Source: Pseudomonas synxantha
Lineage (GTDB): Bacteria; Pseudomonadota; Gammaproteobacteria; Pseudomonadales; Pseudomonadaceae
Length of the DNA stretch: 64,000 nt
Reading direction: 5' to 3'
NCBI RefSeq assembly: GCF_900105675.1
Contig: NZ_LT629786.1
Span: 2,356,001 to 2,420,000 of the forward strand
Shown: piece by piece, positions 57,227 through 64,000 of the stretch
How the letters are laid out: each line of letters begins with the position of its first letter
How positions within the stretch are numbered: position 1 is the first letter of the stretch
Made by a program: the position numbers and the translations under genes
Notes under the pieces: model-generated
What the model saw: the letters and a program-made list of their open reading frames with translations, nothing else
Database searches by the model: none
Told to the model about the DNA's origin: nothing

Positions 57227-57317
57227 TGTAGATATCCTTGCCCCGATGAGGGAGTGTCAGTCAATACATTTGCAGCTGACCCACCGCCATCGGGGCATGG
57301 GTATCTACACAACTTTG
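57224..57317. repeat. Hybrid REPIN with GTAGATAcc outer arms
   Basis: Inner halves GCCCCGAT..ATCGGGGC are REP-like, but the outer tips are GTAGATATCC (57227) and GGGTATCTAC (57299-57308) in inverted orientation in place of GTGGGAGG. The same tip, GTAGATACCC, occurs once more at 57811 next to a normal REP half. Confidence 0.65.
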
Positions 57318-57395
57318 GTACGCCGCTGCTCCTCTGCAAGGGAGCTTGCTGCCTGGCAACTTATAGCTATCTAACTGATGCACCGCGATCCAAAT

Positions 57396-57433
57396 GTGGG
57401 AGGGGCGGTGCGACGATTCGACTTGCCCCCGAT
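57396..57433. repeat. REP with extended arm
   Basis: GTGGGAGGGG, then CGGTGCGACGATTCGA, then CTTGCCCCCGAT: the same 16-base extension as in the REPIN at 18613. Confidence 0.85.
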
Positions 57434-57507
57434 GGCGGCCTGACAGCCGAACAGAATGTTGGATCAGACCGAGTACATACCCGTTATTTGGGCAACGGCC
57501 ACTATTG

Positions 57508-57706
57508 GTTCCGCTTTTACAGCGGGTCACTTTGAAAAGCGCAAAGTAACCAAACGCTCTTGCCCCACCACTCGGCACCTCGCCCAGGCTCGGTGTGCCC
57601 GTAATCCGCCATGGATTTGGGGGGCCGCCGCCACGCGCCATCCATGGCGCGGGGCGGCTAAACCGGCATCCCTGCCGGTTTACCCCCCAAATCCCTGTCG
57701 AATTCC
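57508..57706. repeat. GC-rich Pseudomonas-type intergenic repeat block
   Basis: Starts with GGTTCCGCTTTTACAGCGGG and GTCACTTTGAAAAGCGCAAAG and contains internal inverted repeats (GCGCCATCCATGGCGC; AACCGGCATCCCTGCCGGTT). Blocks with this opening recur in intergenic regions of fluorescent pseudomonads and are often mis-called as short genes; that recurrence is from general knowledge. Confidence 0.6.
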
Positions 57707-57708
57707 GG

Positions 57709-57815
57709 CCAGCGTGGTTTAACGGGGCGCCTAAGATCAAGATCAAAAGCCAGATCAAGAGCGACTCGCTGCGCATCGTGGTTACCGGCGGTCGCTACAT
57801 CAAAGATGTGTAGAT
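57709..57815. repeat. Repeat A, copy 2
   Basis: Second copy of the repeat at 57132 (GCCAGCGTGGTTTAACGGGG opening, CTCGCTGCGCATCGTGGTTA core), ending in GTGTAGATACCCATGG and running into a REP half. Confidence 0.8.
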
Positions 57816-57992
57816 ACCCATGGCCATCGGGGGCAAACCCCCTCCCACAGGTCCGGTGGCGTACCAGTAGTTGTGGAACACCATGCCCCGATGAGGCGTT
57901 TTGTGCAGCTATAACCTGCAACCCATGCGTCTTCCGCCATCTTAGGTGACGCCGTAGATTTGTGACAGTCGCATTCACTCAAGGAAACGCTC

Positions 57993-59225
57993 ATGCAGAC
58001 GTCCTCACGCGGCGGCCTTGTCGCCTTGTCGTTATCCATGTTGTTGGCGGCGCTGGGCACCAGCATCGCCAATGTCGGTCTGCCAAGCCTGGCGCACGCA
58101 TTCGCGGCATCGTTTCACGCAGTGCAATGGGTGGTGCTCGCCTACCTGTTAGCCATCACTGCAGTGATCGTCAGCGCCGGGCGCCTGGGCGACTACCTGG
58201 GTCGTCGACGCCTGTTGCTGGCCGGGTTGTTGCTGTTTGCCCTGGCATGCGCAGGCTGTGCCGCCTCGCCCTCCTTGCCCTGGCTGATCGGCGCACGGGC
58301 GCTGCAGGGCCTGGGCGCGGCAATCATGATGGCGATGACCCTGGGCATGGTTGGTGACACGGTCAGCAAGCAAAACACTGGTCGGGTCATGGGCCTGCTC
58401 GGCACGATGTCAGCGCTTGGCACCGCCATGGGCCCAAGCCTCGGGGGGCTATTACTCAATCTTTGGGGCTGGCAGGCGTTGTTCCTGGTCGGTATGCCAT
58501 TGGCCGGGTTGGCCGCCGTCCTCGCCTATCGCTATCTGCCGATGGATGCTTGCCGCCGTGACGCGTCACTCCCGGATACATCCCGGTCGCCCTTGCGCGA
58601 TGCGGGGTTGCGCGCCGGCCTGGCAATGAGCGCCCTCGTGTCGGCGGTGATCATGGCCACGTTTGTGGTGGGCCCGTTCTATCTTTCCCGTGGCTTGGGC
58701 CTGGATCCCGCCTTGATGGGCCTGGCGATGGCGGTTGGCCCGGCGGTCGCGGCCATTACCGGCATACCGGCGGGCTACCTCACCGACCGCCTGGGTACCC
58801 GGCGCCTGACCCTGTTGGGCATAGGCACGATGCTGTGCGCTGCCCTGTGGTTGTCGCAGGTCTCGGGGCTCGTCGCGTACATCGCGGCGCTGATGGGGTT
58901 GACGACGGGCTACAGCCTGTTCCAGGCGGCCAATAATACCGCGGTCATGAGCGATGTGCCGGCGACACGCCGGGGTACCGTTGCCGGTCTGTTGAATCTG
59001 TCGCGCAACCTGGGCCTGATTTTCGGCGCATCGGTCCTGGGCGCGGTCTTCGCCCGCAGCAGCCCGGATGTCACCCAGGCTACGCCACAGACTGTGACCG
59101 CCGGCCTGCATGCCACCTTCGCCACAGCAGCGGGGTTGATCCTGCTCGCCGGTGTGATTGCCTGGAATCGCGCGCGCAAACGGGCCGGCTCGGAGCAGAC
59201 AAATATTGACAAGTTAAAATCGTAA
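57993..59225 (+). CDS. MFS drug exporter, DHA2-like
   Basis: A 410-residue MFS exporter. Motifs: ALGTSIANVGLPSLAHAF in TM1, QWVVLAYLLAITAVIVSAGR, loop motif GRLGDYLGRRRLLLAG, motif C region GPSLGGLLLNLWGWQALFLV and AGYLTDRLGTRRL in the second half. The D1-type IANVGLP.L motif is typical of DHA2 proteins, but only 12 segments fit this length. An AAGGAAA site precedes the ATG. Probable partner of the LysR at 56105. The promoter of the following GntR gene lies inside its 3' end. Confidence 0.88.
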   Translation: MQTSSRGGLVALSLSMLLAALGTSIANVGLPSLAHAFAASFHAVQWVVLAYLLAITAVIVSAGRLGDYLGRRRLLLAGLLLFALACAGCAASPSLPWLIGARALQGLGAAIMMAMTLGMVGDTVSKQNTGRVMGLLGTMSALGTAMGPSLGGLLLNLWGWQALFLVGMPLAGLAAVLAYRYLPMDACRRDASLPDTSRSPLRDAGLRAGLAMSALVSAVIMATFVVGPFYLSRGLGLDPALMGLAMAVGPAVAAITGIPAGYLTDRLGTRRLTLLGIGTMLCAALWLSQVSGLVAYIAALMGLTTGYSLFQAANNTAVMSDVPATRRGTVAGLLNLSRNLGLIFGASVLGAVFARSSPDVTQATPQTVTAGLHATFATAAGLILLAGVIAWNRARKRAGSEQTNIDKLKS

Positions 59226-59242
59226 CGACTATTGTCTGACAA
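59206..59242 (+). promoter_or_regulatory. Promoter and operator of the GntR gene
   Basis: TTGACA at 59206-59211 and TATTGT at 59230-59235, 18 bases apart, form a sigma-70-like promoter inside the end of the MFS gene. A perfect palindrome TTGTC-T-GACAA (59232-59242) overlaps the -10 box, as expected for an autorepressed FadR-type regulator. Confidence 0.65.
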
Positions 59243-59263
59243 CCTGATCACCAAGGTTTCATC

Positions 59264-59974
59264 ATGCTTGAGCTCCAGCGCCCCGATTCGCTCGTCGTAC
59301 GGGTTGTCAGCGCGATTCGCGCAGAAATCGAATCCGGCCAGTTGGCCCCGGAGTCGCGCCTGCCTACCGAACAGCAACTGGCTGAACAGCTCAACGTCAG
59401 CCGCTCCGTGGTGCGCGAAGCCATTGCCCAGCTCAAGGCTGACGGCGTCCTCACCGCCCGCCGCGGCCTGGGCTCATTTATTTCGCAGACGCCCGCTGGC
59501 ACGGTGTTCCGTTTCCCGCAGCCGAACGGGCGCCGGCCTGACCTGGCGCAGATGTTCGAAGTGCGCCTGTGGATCGAAACGCAGGCCGCCTCGATTGCCG
59601 CCCAGCGACGTGACGCTGCCGACCTGCAACGCATGAAAAGCGCCTTGCAGGCCATGCAGGACAACCGTGACGATTTCGAGGCCGCGGCCCTGGCCGATGT
59701 GGAATTCCACCGCGCCATCGCCGACGCCAGCAAGAATGACTACTTCGTGGCCTTCCATGACTTCCTCAGGAGCCAGTTGGCCAGTGCCCGCAAGACCGCG
59801 TGGGAAAACTCCGCGTCGCGCTTCGCTACCGGCTCGGCCGATGCGACCCAGGAACACCAGCAGCTCTACCAAGCCATTGCCGACGGCGACGCTCAACGCG
59901 CAGCCGCCAGCGCCGAGGCGCATTTGCGTGCAGCAGCACGCCGCCTGCAACTGGAATTGCCGACCACGAATTGA
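59264..59974 (+). CDS. GntR/FadR-family regulator, candidate LhgR
   Basis: A 236-residue regulator with a GntR winged HTH (RLPTEQQLAEQLNVSRSVVREAIAQLKADGVLTARRG) and a C-terminal FCD domain whose metal-binding residues are visible in EVRLWIETQ, DVEFHRAIADA and EHQQLYQAI. It lies directly before lhgO, with which it shares a TCTGACAACCTGAT element. In P. putida a GntR protein (LhgR) represses lhgO and responds to L-2-hydroxyglutarate, which makes this assignment likely. AAGG site before the ATG. Confidence 0.88.
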   Translation: MLELQRPDSLVVRVVSAIRAEIESGQLAPESRLPTEQQLAEQLNVSRSVVREAIAQLKADGVLTARRGLGSFISQTPAGTVFRFPQPNGRRPDLAQMFEVRLWIETQAASIAAQRRDAADLQRMKSALQAMQDNRDDFEAAALADVEFHRAIADASKNDYFVAFHDFLRSQLASARKTAWENSASRFATGSADATQEHQQLYQAIADGDAQRAAASAEAHLRAAARRLQLELPTTN

Positions 59975-59989
59975 TCCACTGTGTTTATA

Positions 59990-60016
59990 GCGTGTCCTGG
60001 GACACGCCATTTTTTT
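59990..60016 (+). terminator. Rho-independent terminator of the GntR gene
   Basis: GCGTGTCC and GGACACGC form an 8-bp stem with a very tight loop, followed by CA and a seven-base T-run. It separates the regulator from lhgO, which therefore has its own promoter. Confidence 0.88.
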
Positions 60017-60027
60017 AACAAAAACAT

Positions 60028-60038
60028 TAGTCTGACAA
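60028..60038. promoter_or_regulatory. Operator-like palindrome before lhgO
   Basis: TAGTCTGACAA, one mismatch from the TTGTCTGACAA palindrome before the GntR gene; the shared string TCTGACAACCTGAT (60031-60044) is identical in both. It lies 43 bases before the lhgO start. Confidence 0.65.
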
Positions 60039-60080
60039 CCTGATAAGCAGACTGAAATGTGTGACTTGGGAACTCCTGCA

Positions 60081-61274
60081 ATGATTCACGATTTTTGCAT
60101 CATCGGCGGCGGCATCGTTGGCCTGGCCACCGCCATGGAATTGCTCAAGCGCCAGCCAGGCGCGTCACTGGTGATCCTGGAAAAAGAACCGGTGCTGGCC
60201 AAGCACCAGACCGGTCACAACAGCGGCGTGATTCATGCAGGCATCTACTACGCCCCCGGCAGCCTCAAGGCCGACCTGTGCAAACGCGGCGCTGAAGCCA
60301 CCAAGCAGTTCTGCCGTGATCACGGGATCAAGTTCGAGGTGTGCGGCAAGCTGCTGGTGGCGTCCAGCCCGCTGGAAATGCAACGGATGGAAGCGTTGCA
60401 CGCCCGCGCCCAGCTTAACGGCATGCAGGTCGAGCGCCTGGATGCCGAGCAATTGCGCCAGCGTGAACCGAACATTGTCGGCCTCGGCGGGTTGTTTCTC
60501 GACGCCACCGGGATCGTCGATTACCGCCAGGTGTGCGAGACCATGGCCCAGGTGATCCGTCGCGGCGGCGGGCAGATCTGCCTGGAGCGCACAGTAACCG
60601 CCATTCACGAAGACACCGATAAAGTCACCGTCAGTACCCATGGCGAAACCTGGCAAGCCCGCCACCTGGTGGTGTGCGCCGGCTTGCAATCGGACCGCCT
60701 GGCCCGCCTGGCCGGAATCAGCATTGATCATCAGATCATCCCGTTTCGCGGCGAGTACTTCCGCCTGCCGGCATCGAAGAACAACATCGTCAACCACCTG
60801 ATCTACCCGATTCCCGATCCGGAGCTGCCGTTCCTCGGCGTCCACCTGACCCGCATGATCGACGGCAGCGTCACCGTCGGCCCGAATGCCGTACTCGGGC
60901 TGGGGCGCGAGAACTACCGCAAGTTCTCGGTGAACTGGCGCGACGTGGCGCAGTACGCCAGTTTTCCGGGTTTCTGGAAAACCCTTTGGCAAAACCTCGG
61001 CTCCGGTACCACCGAGATGAAGAACTCGCTGTTCAAGTCCGGTTACCTGGAGCAGTGCCGCAAATACTGCCCGTCCCTGACCCTCGACGACCTGCTGCCC
61101 TATGAGGCCGGTATCCGCGCCCAGGCAGTCATGCGCGATGGCAGCCTGGTCCACGATTTCCTGTTCGCACAGACCTCGCGAATGCTCCACGTGTGCAACG
61201 CGCCCTCGCCGGCCGCCACGTCAGCCATGCCCATCGGCGCGATGATCGCCGACCGCCTGTTCCACCCCGAGTAA
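60081..61274 (+). CDS. lhgO: L-2-hydroxyglutarate oxidase/dehydrogenase
   Basis: A 397-residue FAD enzyme of the DAO family that oxidises L-2-hydroxyglutarate to 2-oxoglutarate, passing electrons to quinone at the membrane. Features: FCIIGGGIVGLATAMELLKR (FAD motif), KHQTGHNSGVIHAGIYY, YYAPGSLKADLC, and the C-terminal GIRAQAV and HVCNAPSPAATSAM blocks typical of LhgO (YgaF). The ATG at 60081 gives the family N-terminus. Co-transcribed with the MHS transporter 57 bases downstream. Confidence 0.93.
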   Translation: MIHDFCIIGGGIVGLATAMELLKRQPGASLVILEKEPVLAKHQTGHNSGVIHAGIYYAPGSLKADLCKRGAEATKQFCRDHGIKFEVCGKLLVASSPLEMQRMEALHARAQLNGMQVERLDAEQLRQREPNIVGLGGLFLDATGIVDYRQVCETMAQVIRRGGGQICLERTVTAIHEDTDKVTVSTHGETWQARHLVVCAGLQSDRLARLAGISIDHQIIPFRGEYFRLPASKNNIVNHLIYPIPDPELPFLGVHLTRMIDGSVTVGPNAVLGLGRENYRKFSVNWRDVAQYASFPGFWKTLWQNLGSGTTEMKNSLFKSGYLEQCRKYCPSLTLDDLLPYEAGIRAQAVMRDGSLVHDFLFAQTSRMLHVCNAPSPAATSAMPIGAMIADRLFHPE

Positions 61275-61331
61275 TACCCGCTCTGCCCGTTCACCCAACA
61301 ATAACTACAAAGACCCAGAAGGAAGTCCAGC

Positions 61332-62657
61332 ATGACGGCAACCGCCTCCATCCCCGGCACCGAAACGCCTGTGCAAACCCGAAAGCGCCTGCGCAAAGTC
61401 GCGGCCGCCACCATTTTTGGCTCGATGCTGGAGTGGTACGACTTTTACTTGTACGCAACCATGGCGGCCATTGTGTTCTCGAAGATCTTCTTCGATAACA
61501 GCGACCCCAAGACGGCCACGCTGATGGCCTTTTCCACCTTCGCCATCGGCTTTATCGCCCGCCCGTTCGGCGGCATCCTGTTTGGCTACCTGGGCGACAA
61601 GTTCGGACGCAAGCAGGTGCTGGTGCTGACCTTCTGCCTGATGGGCGTGTGCACCACGCTGATCGGCCTGATCCCCAGCTACGCCTCCATCGGCATCTGG
61701 GCCCCGATCCTGCTGGTGTTCATCCGCATCATCCAGGGCCTGGGCGCCGGTGCCGAGTTGTCGGGCGCCGCAGTGACATCCTACGAACACGCCGCCCAGG
61801 GCAAGCGCGGCAGCCAGGGCGCCTGGCCGGCACTGGGCCTGAACCTGGGCCTGCTGCTGTCCTCGCTGACCATTTACCTGCTGACCATCAACGGCAACGA
61901 GTTCCTGCTGGCTGGCGGCTGGCGTATTCCATTTATCTGCAGCATCGTGCTGGTGGGCGTGGGCCTGTGGGTACGTAACAGCATTCCGGAAACCCCGCAG
62001 TTCCAGGAACTGAGTAAAGAGGCCGTCAAGGCCAAGCCGTCCCCGCTCAAGGCGCTGTTCAAGAACGATCTCAAGGGCCTCGCGGTGGTGTTCTTTGTTG
62101 CTATTGGCTACAACGCCCTGAGCTACATTTTCAAGACCTTCTCTCTGGCCTACCTGACTCAATTCAAAGGCGTAGACGTGCATGTCACCTCCCTGTCGGT
62201 GACCATCGCCAGCCTGGTCGCCATCGTCGCGGTGCCCTGCTTCGGCTGGCTGTGCGACAAGTGGAGCAGCAAGACCGTGCTGATGCTCGGTGGCCTGTGC
62301 TCGTTGCTGTTCGCCTACCCGTTCCTGGCGCTGCTCAACAGTGGCGAAAGCCTGATGATCTACCTCGCCATCGGCGTAGGCACCGGCATCCTCGCGCCGA
62401 TGATGTTCGCTCCCCAGGGCTCGTTCCTGAGCCGGCAGTTCCCGACCCAGACGCGCTCATCGGGCTTCGGCACCGGGCGTGAAATCGGCACGGCCATTGC
62501 CGGTGGCCTGGCACCGCTGGGCGCGCTGTCGATGGTGGCGGCCTCGGCCACCCATTCCACCGATGGGGTGGTGATCATCCTCGCGGTTTCTGCGCTGTTG
62601 GTGGTGGTGTTTGCCCTGTGCGATCAGGGCGCAAAACATTCGACATTCAAGAACTGA
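61332..62657 (+). CDS. MHS-family MFS transporter, probable dicarboxylate/2-hydroxyglutarate uptake
   Basis: A 441-residue metabolite:H+ symporter. Family signature: ATIFGSMLEWYDFYLYATMA in TM1, AIGFIARPFGGILFGYLGDK, FGRKQVLVL, QGLGAGAELSGAAVTSYEHA and RIPFICSIVLVGVGLWVRNS. MHS proteins take up organic acids such as 2-oxoglutarate, shikimate or proline betaine. Position after lhgO suggests L-2-hydroxyglutarate or a related acid; this is inference. AAGGAAG site before the ATG. Confidence 0.88.
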   Translation: MTATASIPGTETPVQTRKRLRKVAAATIFGSMLEWYDFYLYATMAAIVFSKIFFDNSDPKTATLMAFSTFAIGFIARPFGGILFGYLGDKFGRKQVLVLTFCLMGVCTTLIGLIPSYASIGIWAPILLVFIRIIQGLGAGAELSGAAVTSYEHAAQGKRGSQGAWPALGLNLGLLLSSLTIYLLTINGNEFLLAGGWRIPFICSIVLVGVGLWVRNSIPETPQFQELSKEAVKAKPSPLKALFKNDLKGLAVVFFVAIGYNALSYIFKTFSLAYLTQFKGVDVHVTSLSVTIASLVAIVAVPCFGWLCDKWSSKTVLMLGGLCSLLFAYPFLALLNSGESLMIYLAIGVGTGILAPMMFAPQGSFLSRQFPTQTRSSGFGTGREIGTAIAGGLAPLGALSMVAASATHSTDGVVIILAVSALLVVVFALCDQGAKHSTFKN

Positions 62658-62739
62658 AGAAAAAAAGTTCGGACCAACGGGTGCATGGATGCACCTGGAT
62701 CGCGCATCATGGGCACTTTCAAGCTCAAGGGTAACGTCC

Positions 62740-63591
62740 ATGCGCGTTCTGTCATTGATGATGGGTCTTACGACGCTGGCCGCCAGTACGGTGTTCTGCG
62801 CCAGCGCGATGGCGAATGAAGAAAGTCAGTTGATACAACAGATCAATCAATACCGCAGCCAGCTGCAACGCTGCGGTGACCAAGGCTCCCAGGAGTTGCC
62901 GCCACTGACCAGCGACACACGCCTGGTGCTGCCGGCCTCCAACGTCGGCGACTTGCAGCAGTCCCTGGCGCGGGCTGCGTACCCGATGGTCAACGTGCAG
63001 GCCATCAGCCTGTCCGGGCCAAAGGACGCCGACGCCGCCATGAAAGCGGTACGCGAAAGCTTCTGCCGGGTGGTGCTGGACCCGCAATTTGTCGACATCG
63101 GCGTGAGCAACAGCGGCCAGGACTGGCGCATCGTATTGGCCCGCCCGTTGGTGACCAGTGGCCTGGGTGACTGGCAGACCGAGGGCAGGCAACTGCTCAA
63201 CCTGGTCAACGCCGCTCGCGCAGAATCGCGCACTTGCGGCACCCAGGCGTTCACCGCCGCCGCCCCGCTGTCGTGGAACGATGCACTCGCCAGCGCTGCC
63301 AACAGCCACACACGTAACATGGCCAACGGCAATTTCTTCGACCACCTGGACCACGACGGCCGTACCCCTGGCGACCGCGCCGAACTGGCCGGGTATATCG
63401 CCAAGAACATTGGTGAGAACATCGCCGCCGGCCTCGATACCCCACGCAAGGTCGTCGACGGGTGGCTCGCCAGCCCTGGCCATTGCGCCAACCTCATGAA
63501 CCCGCAATTTCGCGAATTGGGGGCCGCCTACGCGATGGATCCCAAGAGCGACGCGGGCATCTACTGGACCGGAGTATTCGCCGCCCAATAA
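62740..63591 (+). CDS. Secreted CAP-domain (SCP/PR1) protein
   Basis: A 283-residue exported protein: signal peptide with core LMMGLTTLAASTVFCASAMA, cleavage after AMA. Residues 25-150 form an unassigned N-terminal region (YRSQLQRCGDQGSQELPPL, RVVLDPQFVDIGVS). Residues 155-283 are a CAP domain with its metal/active-site residues: LSWNDALASAANSHTRNMAN, FFDHLDHDGRTP, NIGENIAAG and WLASPGHCANLMNPQFRELG. Bacterial CAP proteins are secreted, of mostly unknown activity. The ATG at 62740 has an AAGGGTAA site. Confidence 0.87.
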   Translation: MRVLSLMMGLTTLAASTVFCASAMANEESQLIQQINQYRSQLQRCGDQGSQELPPLTSDTRLVLPASNVGDLQQSLARAAYPMVNVQAISLSGPKDADAAMKAVRESFCRVVLDPQFVDIGVSNSGQDWRIVLARPLVTSGLGDWQTEGRQLLNLVNAARAESRTCGTQAFTAAAPLSWNDALASAANSHTRNMANGNFFDHLDHDGRTPGDRAELAGYIAKNIGENIAAGLDTPRKVVDGWLASPGHCANLMNPQFRELGAAYAMDPKSDAGIYWTGVFAAQ

Positions 63592-63762
63592 GCCTTGGGC
63601 GAGCGCCTGGAAAGCGCTGAATTTATTCATCCATATGCAGATATGTTCAAACTGCTATCACCTGCATGGTCGCGCTGAACTGGTTGCGGTCATGCAGGTC
63701 TGTTGCTTGCGACCTGACGTTTCAGGCAATAGTTGAACCGTGGCAAATAAGGTGTTGACCCA

Positions 63763-64000
63763 ATGATGAATTGGCTGCAAGACGGCAGCGACATGGCCGA
63801 GCGGGTCCGCCAGCATGATTGGGCCAGTACGCCCCTGGGGCCGCTGGAGCAGTGGCCCGACGTATTGAAGACCACCGCCGCGCTGTGCTTCGCCTCCCGG
63901 TTTCCCCAGGCCATCGTCTGGGGGCCTGAATTGATTACGCTCTATAACGATGCGTTCGCCCCGATCCTGGGTAACAAGCCTGAGGCATTGGGCCGCCCGT
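63763..64000 (+). CDS. N-terminal part of a probable PAS-domain sensor histidine kinase, cut by the window end
   Basis: The frame is open from the ATG at 63763 (another ATG follows at once) to the window edge, 79 residues. The text MAERVRQHDWASTPLGPLEQ, WPDVLKTTAALCFASRFPQA and WGPELITLYNDAFAPILGNK is the standard opening of many Pseudomonas and rhizobial PAS-containing hybrid histidine kinases. Only the first PAS/GAF-like segment is visible, so kinase and receiver domains are inferred. Confidence 0.75.
   Translation, partial: MMNWLQDGSDMAERVRQHDWASTPLGPLEQWPDVLKTTAALCFASRFPQAIVWGPELITLYNDAFAPILGNKPEALGRP

Larger units (their letters stand above)
56990..57992. repeat. Gene-free repeat cluster of about 1 kb
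   Basis: At least seven repeat pieces lie side by side: a REP at 57095-57120, repeat A at 57132-57226, a hybrid REPIN at 57224-57317, an extended-arm REP at 57396-57433, a GC-rich block at 57508-57706, a second copy of repeat A at 57709-57815 and a REP half at 57824-57848. Short open frames here are repeat-derived and lack family resemblance. The last 130 bases should hold the promoter of the MFS gene at 57993. Confidence 0.8.

Noticed and set aside
57456..57722. An 88-codon gene
   Set aside because: It lies within the GC-rich intergenic repeat block and has no ribosome-binding site or known family.

Overview
The window is a GC-rich, densely coded stretch of a Pseudomonas chromosome, most likely from the P. 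fluorescens group. Evidence: a complete nicotinate-degradation (nic) locus of the P. putida type, many REP/REPIN palindromes of the GTGGGAGG..CGAT type, and Pseudomonas-like LigD, LpxO, YbiT, UppP, NudC and NrdB proteins. It is a core-like backbone with scattered accessory genes. No tRNA, rRNA, insertion sequence, prophage or CRISPR array was seen.

Layout. 1-9 kb: 3' part of ligD, lpxO, an O-antigen chain-length regulator (wzz), a small TIGR03067-like protein, a methyltransferase, an MFS exporter and an envelope lipoprotein/secreted-protein pair. 9-24 kb: ABC-F factor YbiT, a second MFS transporter, an alpha/beta hydrolase, azoreductase with divergent LysR, a YjbR-like protein, DUF1294 protein plus uppP, a Cache chemoreceptor, a PnuC/nicotinamide-riboside-kinase pair, a Rieske-FAD reductase, exonuclease III and gamma-glutamyltransferase. 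24-36.6 kb: the nic locus. NicAB hydroxylates nicotinate, NicC makes 2,5-dihydroxypyridine, NicX opens the ring, NicD deformylates, NicF deamidates and NicE isomerises maleate to fumarate; NicT is the probable transporter and NicR the MarR regulator. nicX and nicC diverge from a shared control region with a duplicated motif, and the nicX-nicR gap is almost wholly a tandem REPIN array.

36.5-41 kb: a MocR regulator divergent from an AhpD/GNAT/flavodoxin-fold operon, then a PatB/MalY C-S lyase. 40.9-44.6 kb: a large toxin-like gene broken by a -1 frameshift. Its 3' part shows a Thr-x5-Cys...His arrangement like CheD/BLF1 glutamine deamidases, downstream of a papain-like Cys-His-Asp arrangement. 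This is the most novel-looking locus. 44.6-56 kb: a Mop protein, nrdB behind paired NrdR boxes, a DUF1289 protein, an RlmI-like methyltransferase, phosphatidylcholine synthase, a TSUP permease, nudC, a crotonase, a YecA-like protein, stand-alone aroA, a flavodoxin-fold oxidoreductase with divergent TetR, a GNAT enzyme and a LysR regulator.

57-58 kb is a gene-free kilobase of repeats. 58-64 kb: a DHA2-like MFS exporter, an L-2-hydroxyglutarate module (GntR regulator, LhgO, MHS transporter) with shared palindromic operators, a secreted CAP-domain protein, and the start of a probable sensor kinase that runs off the window.
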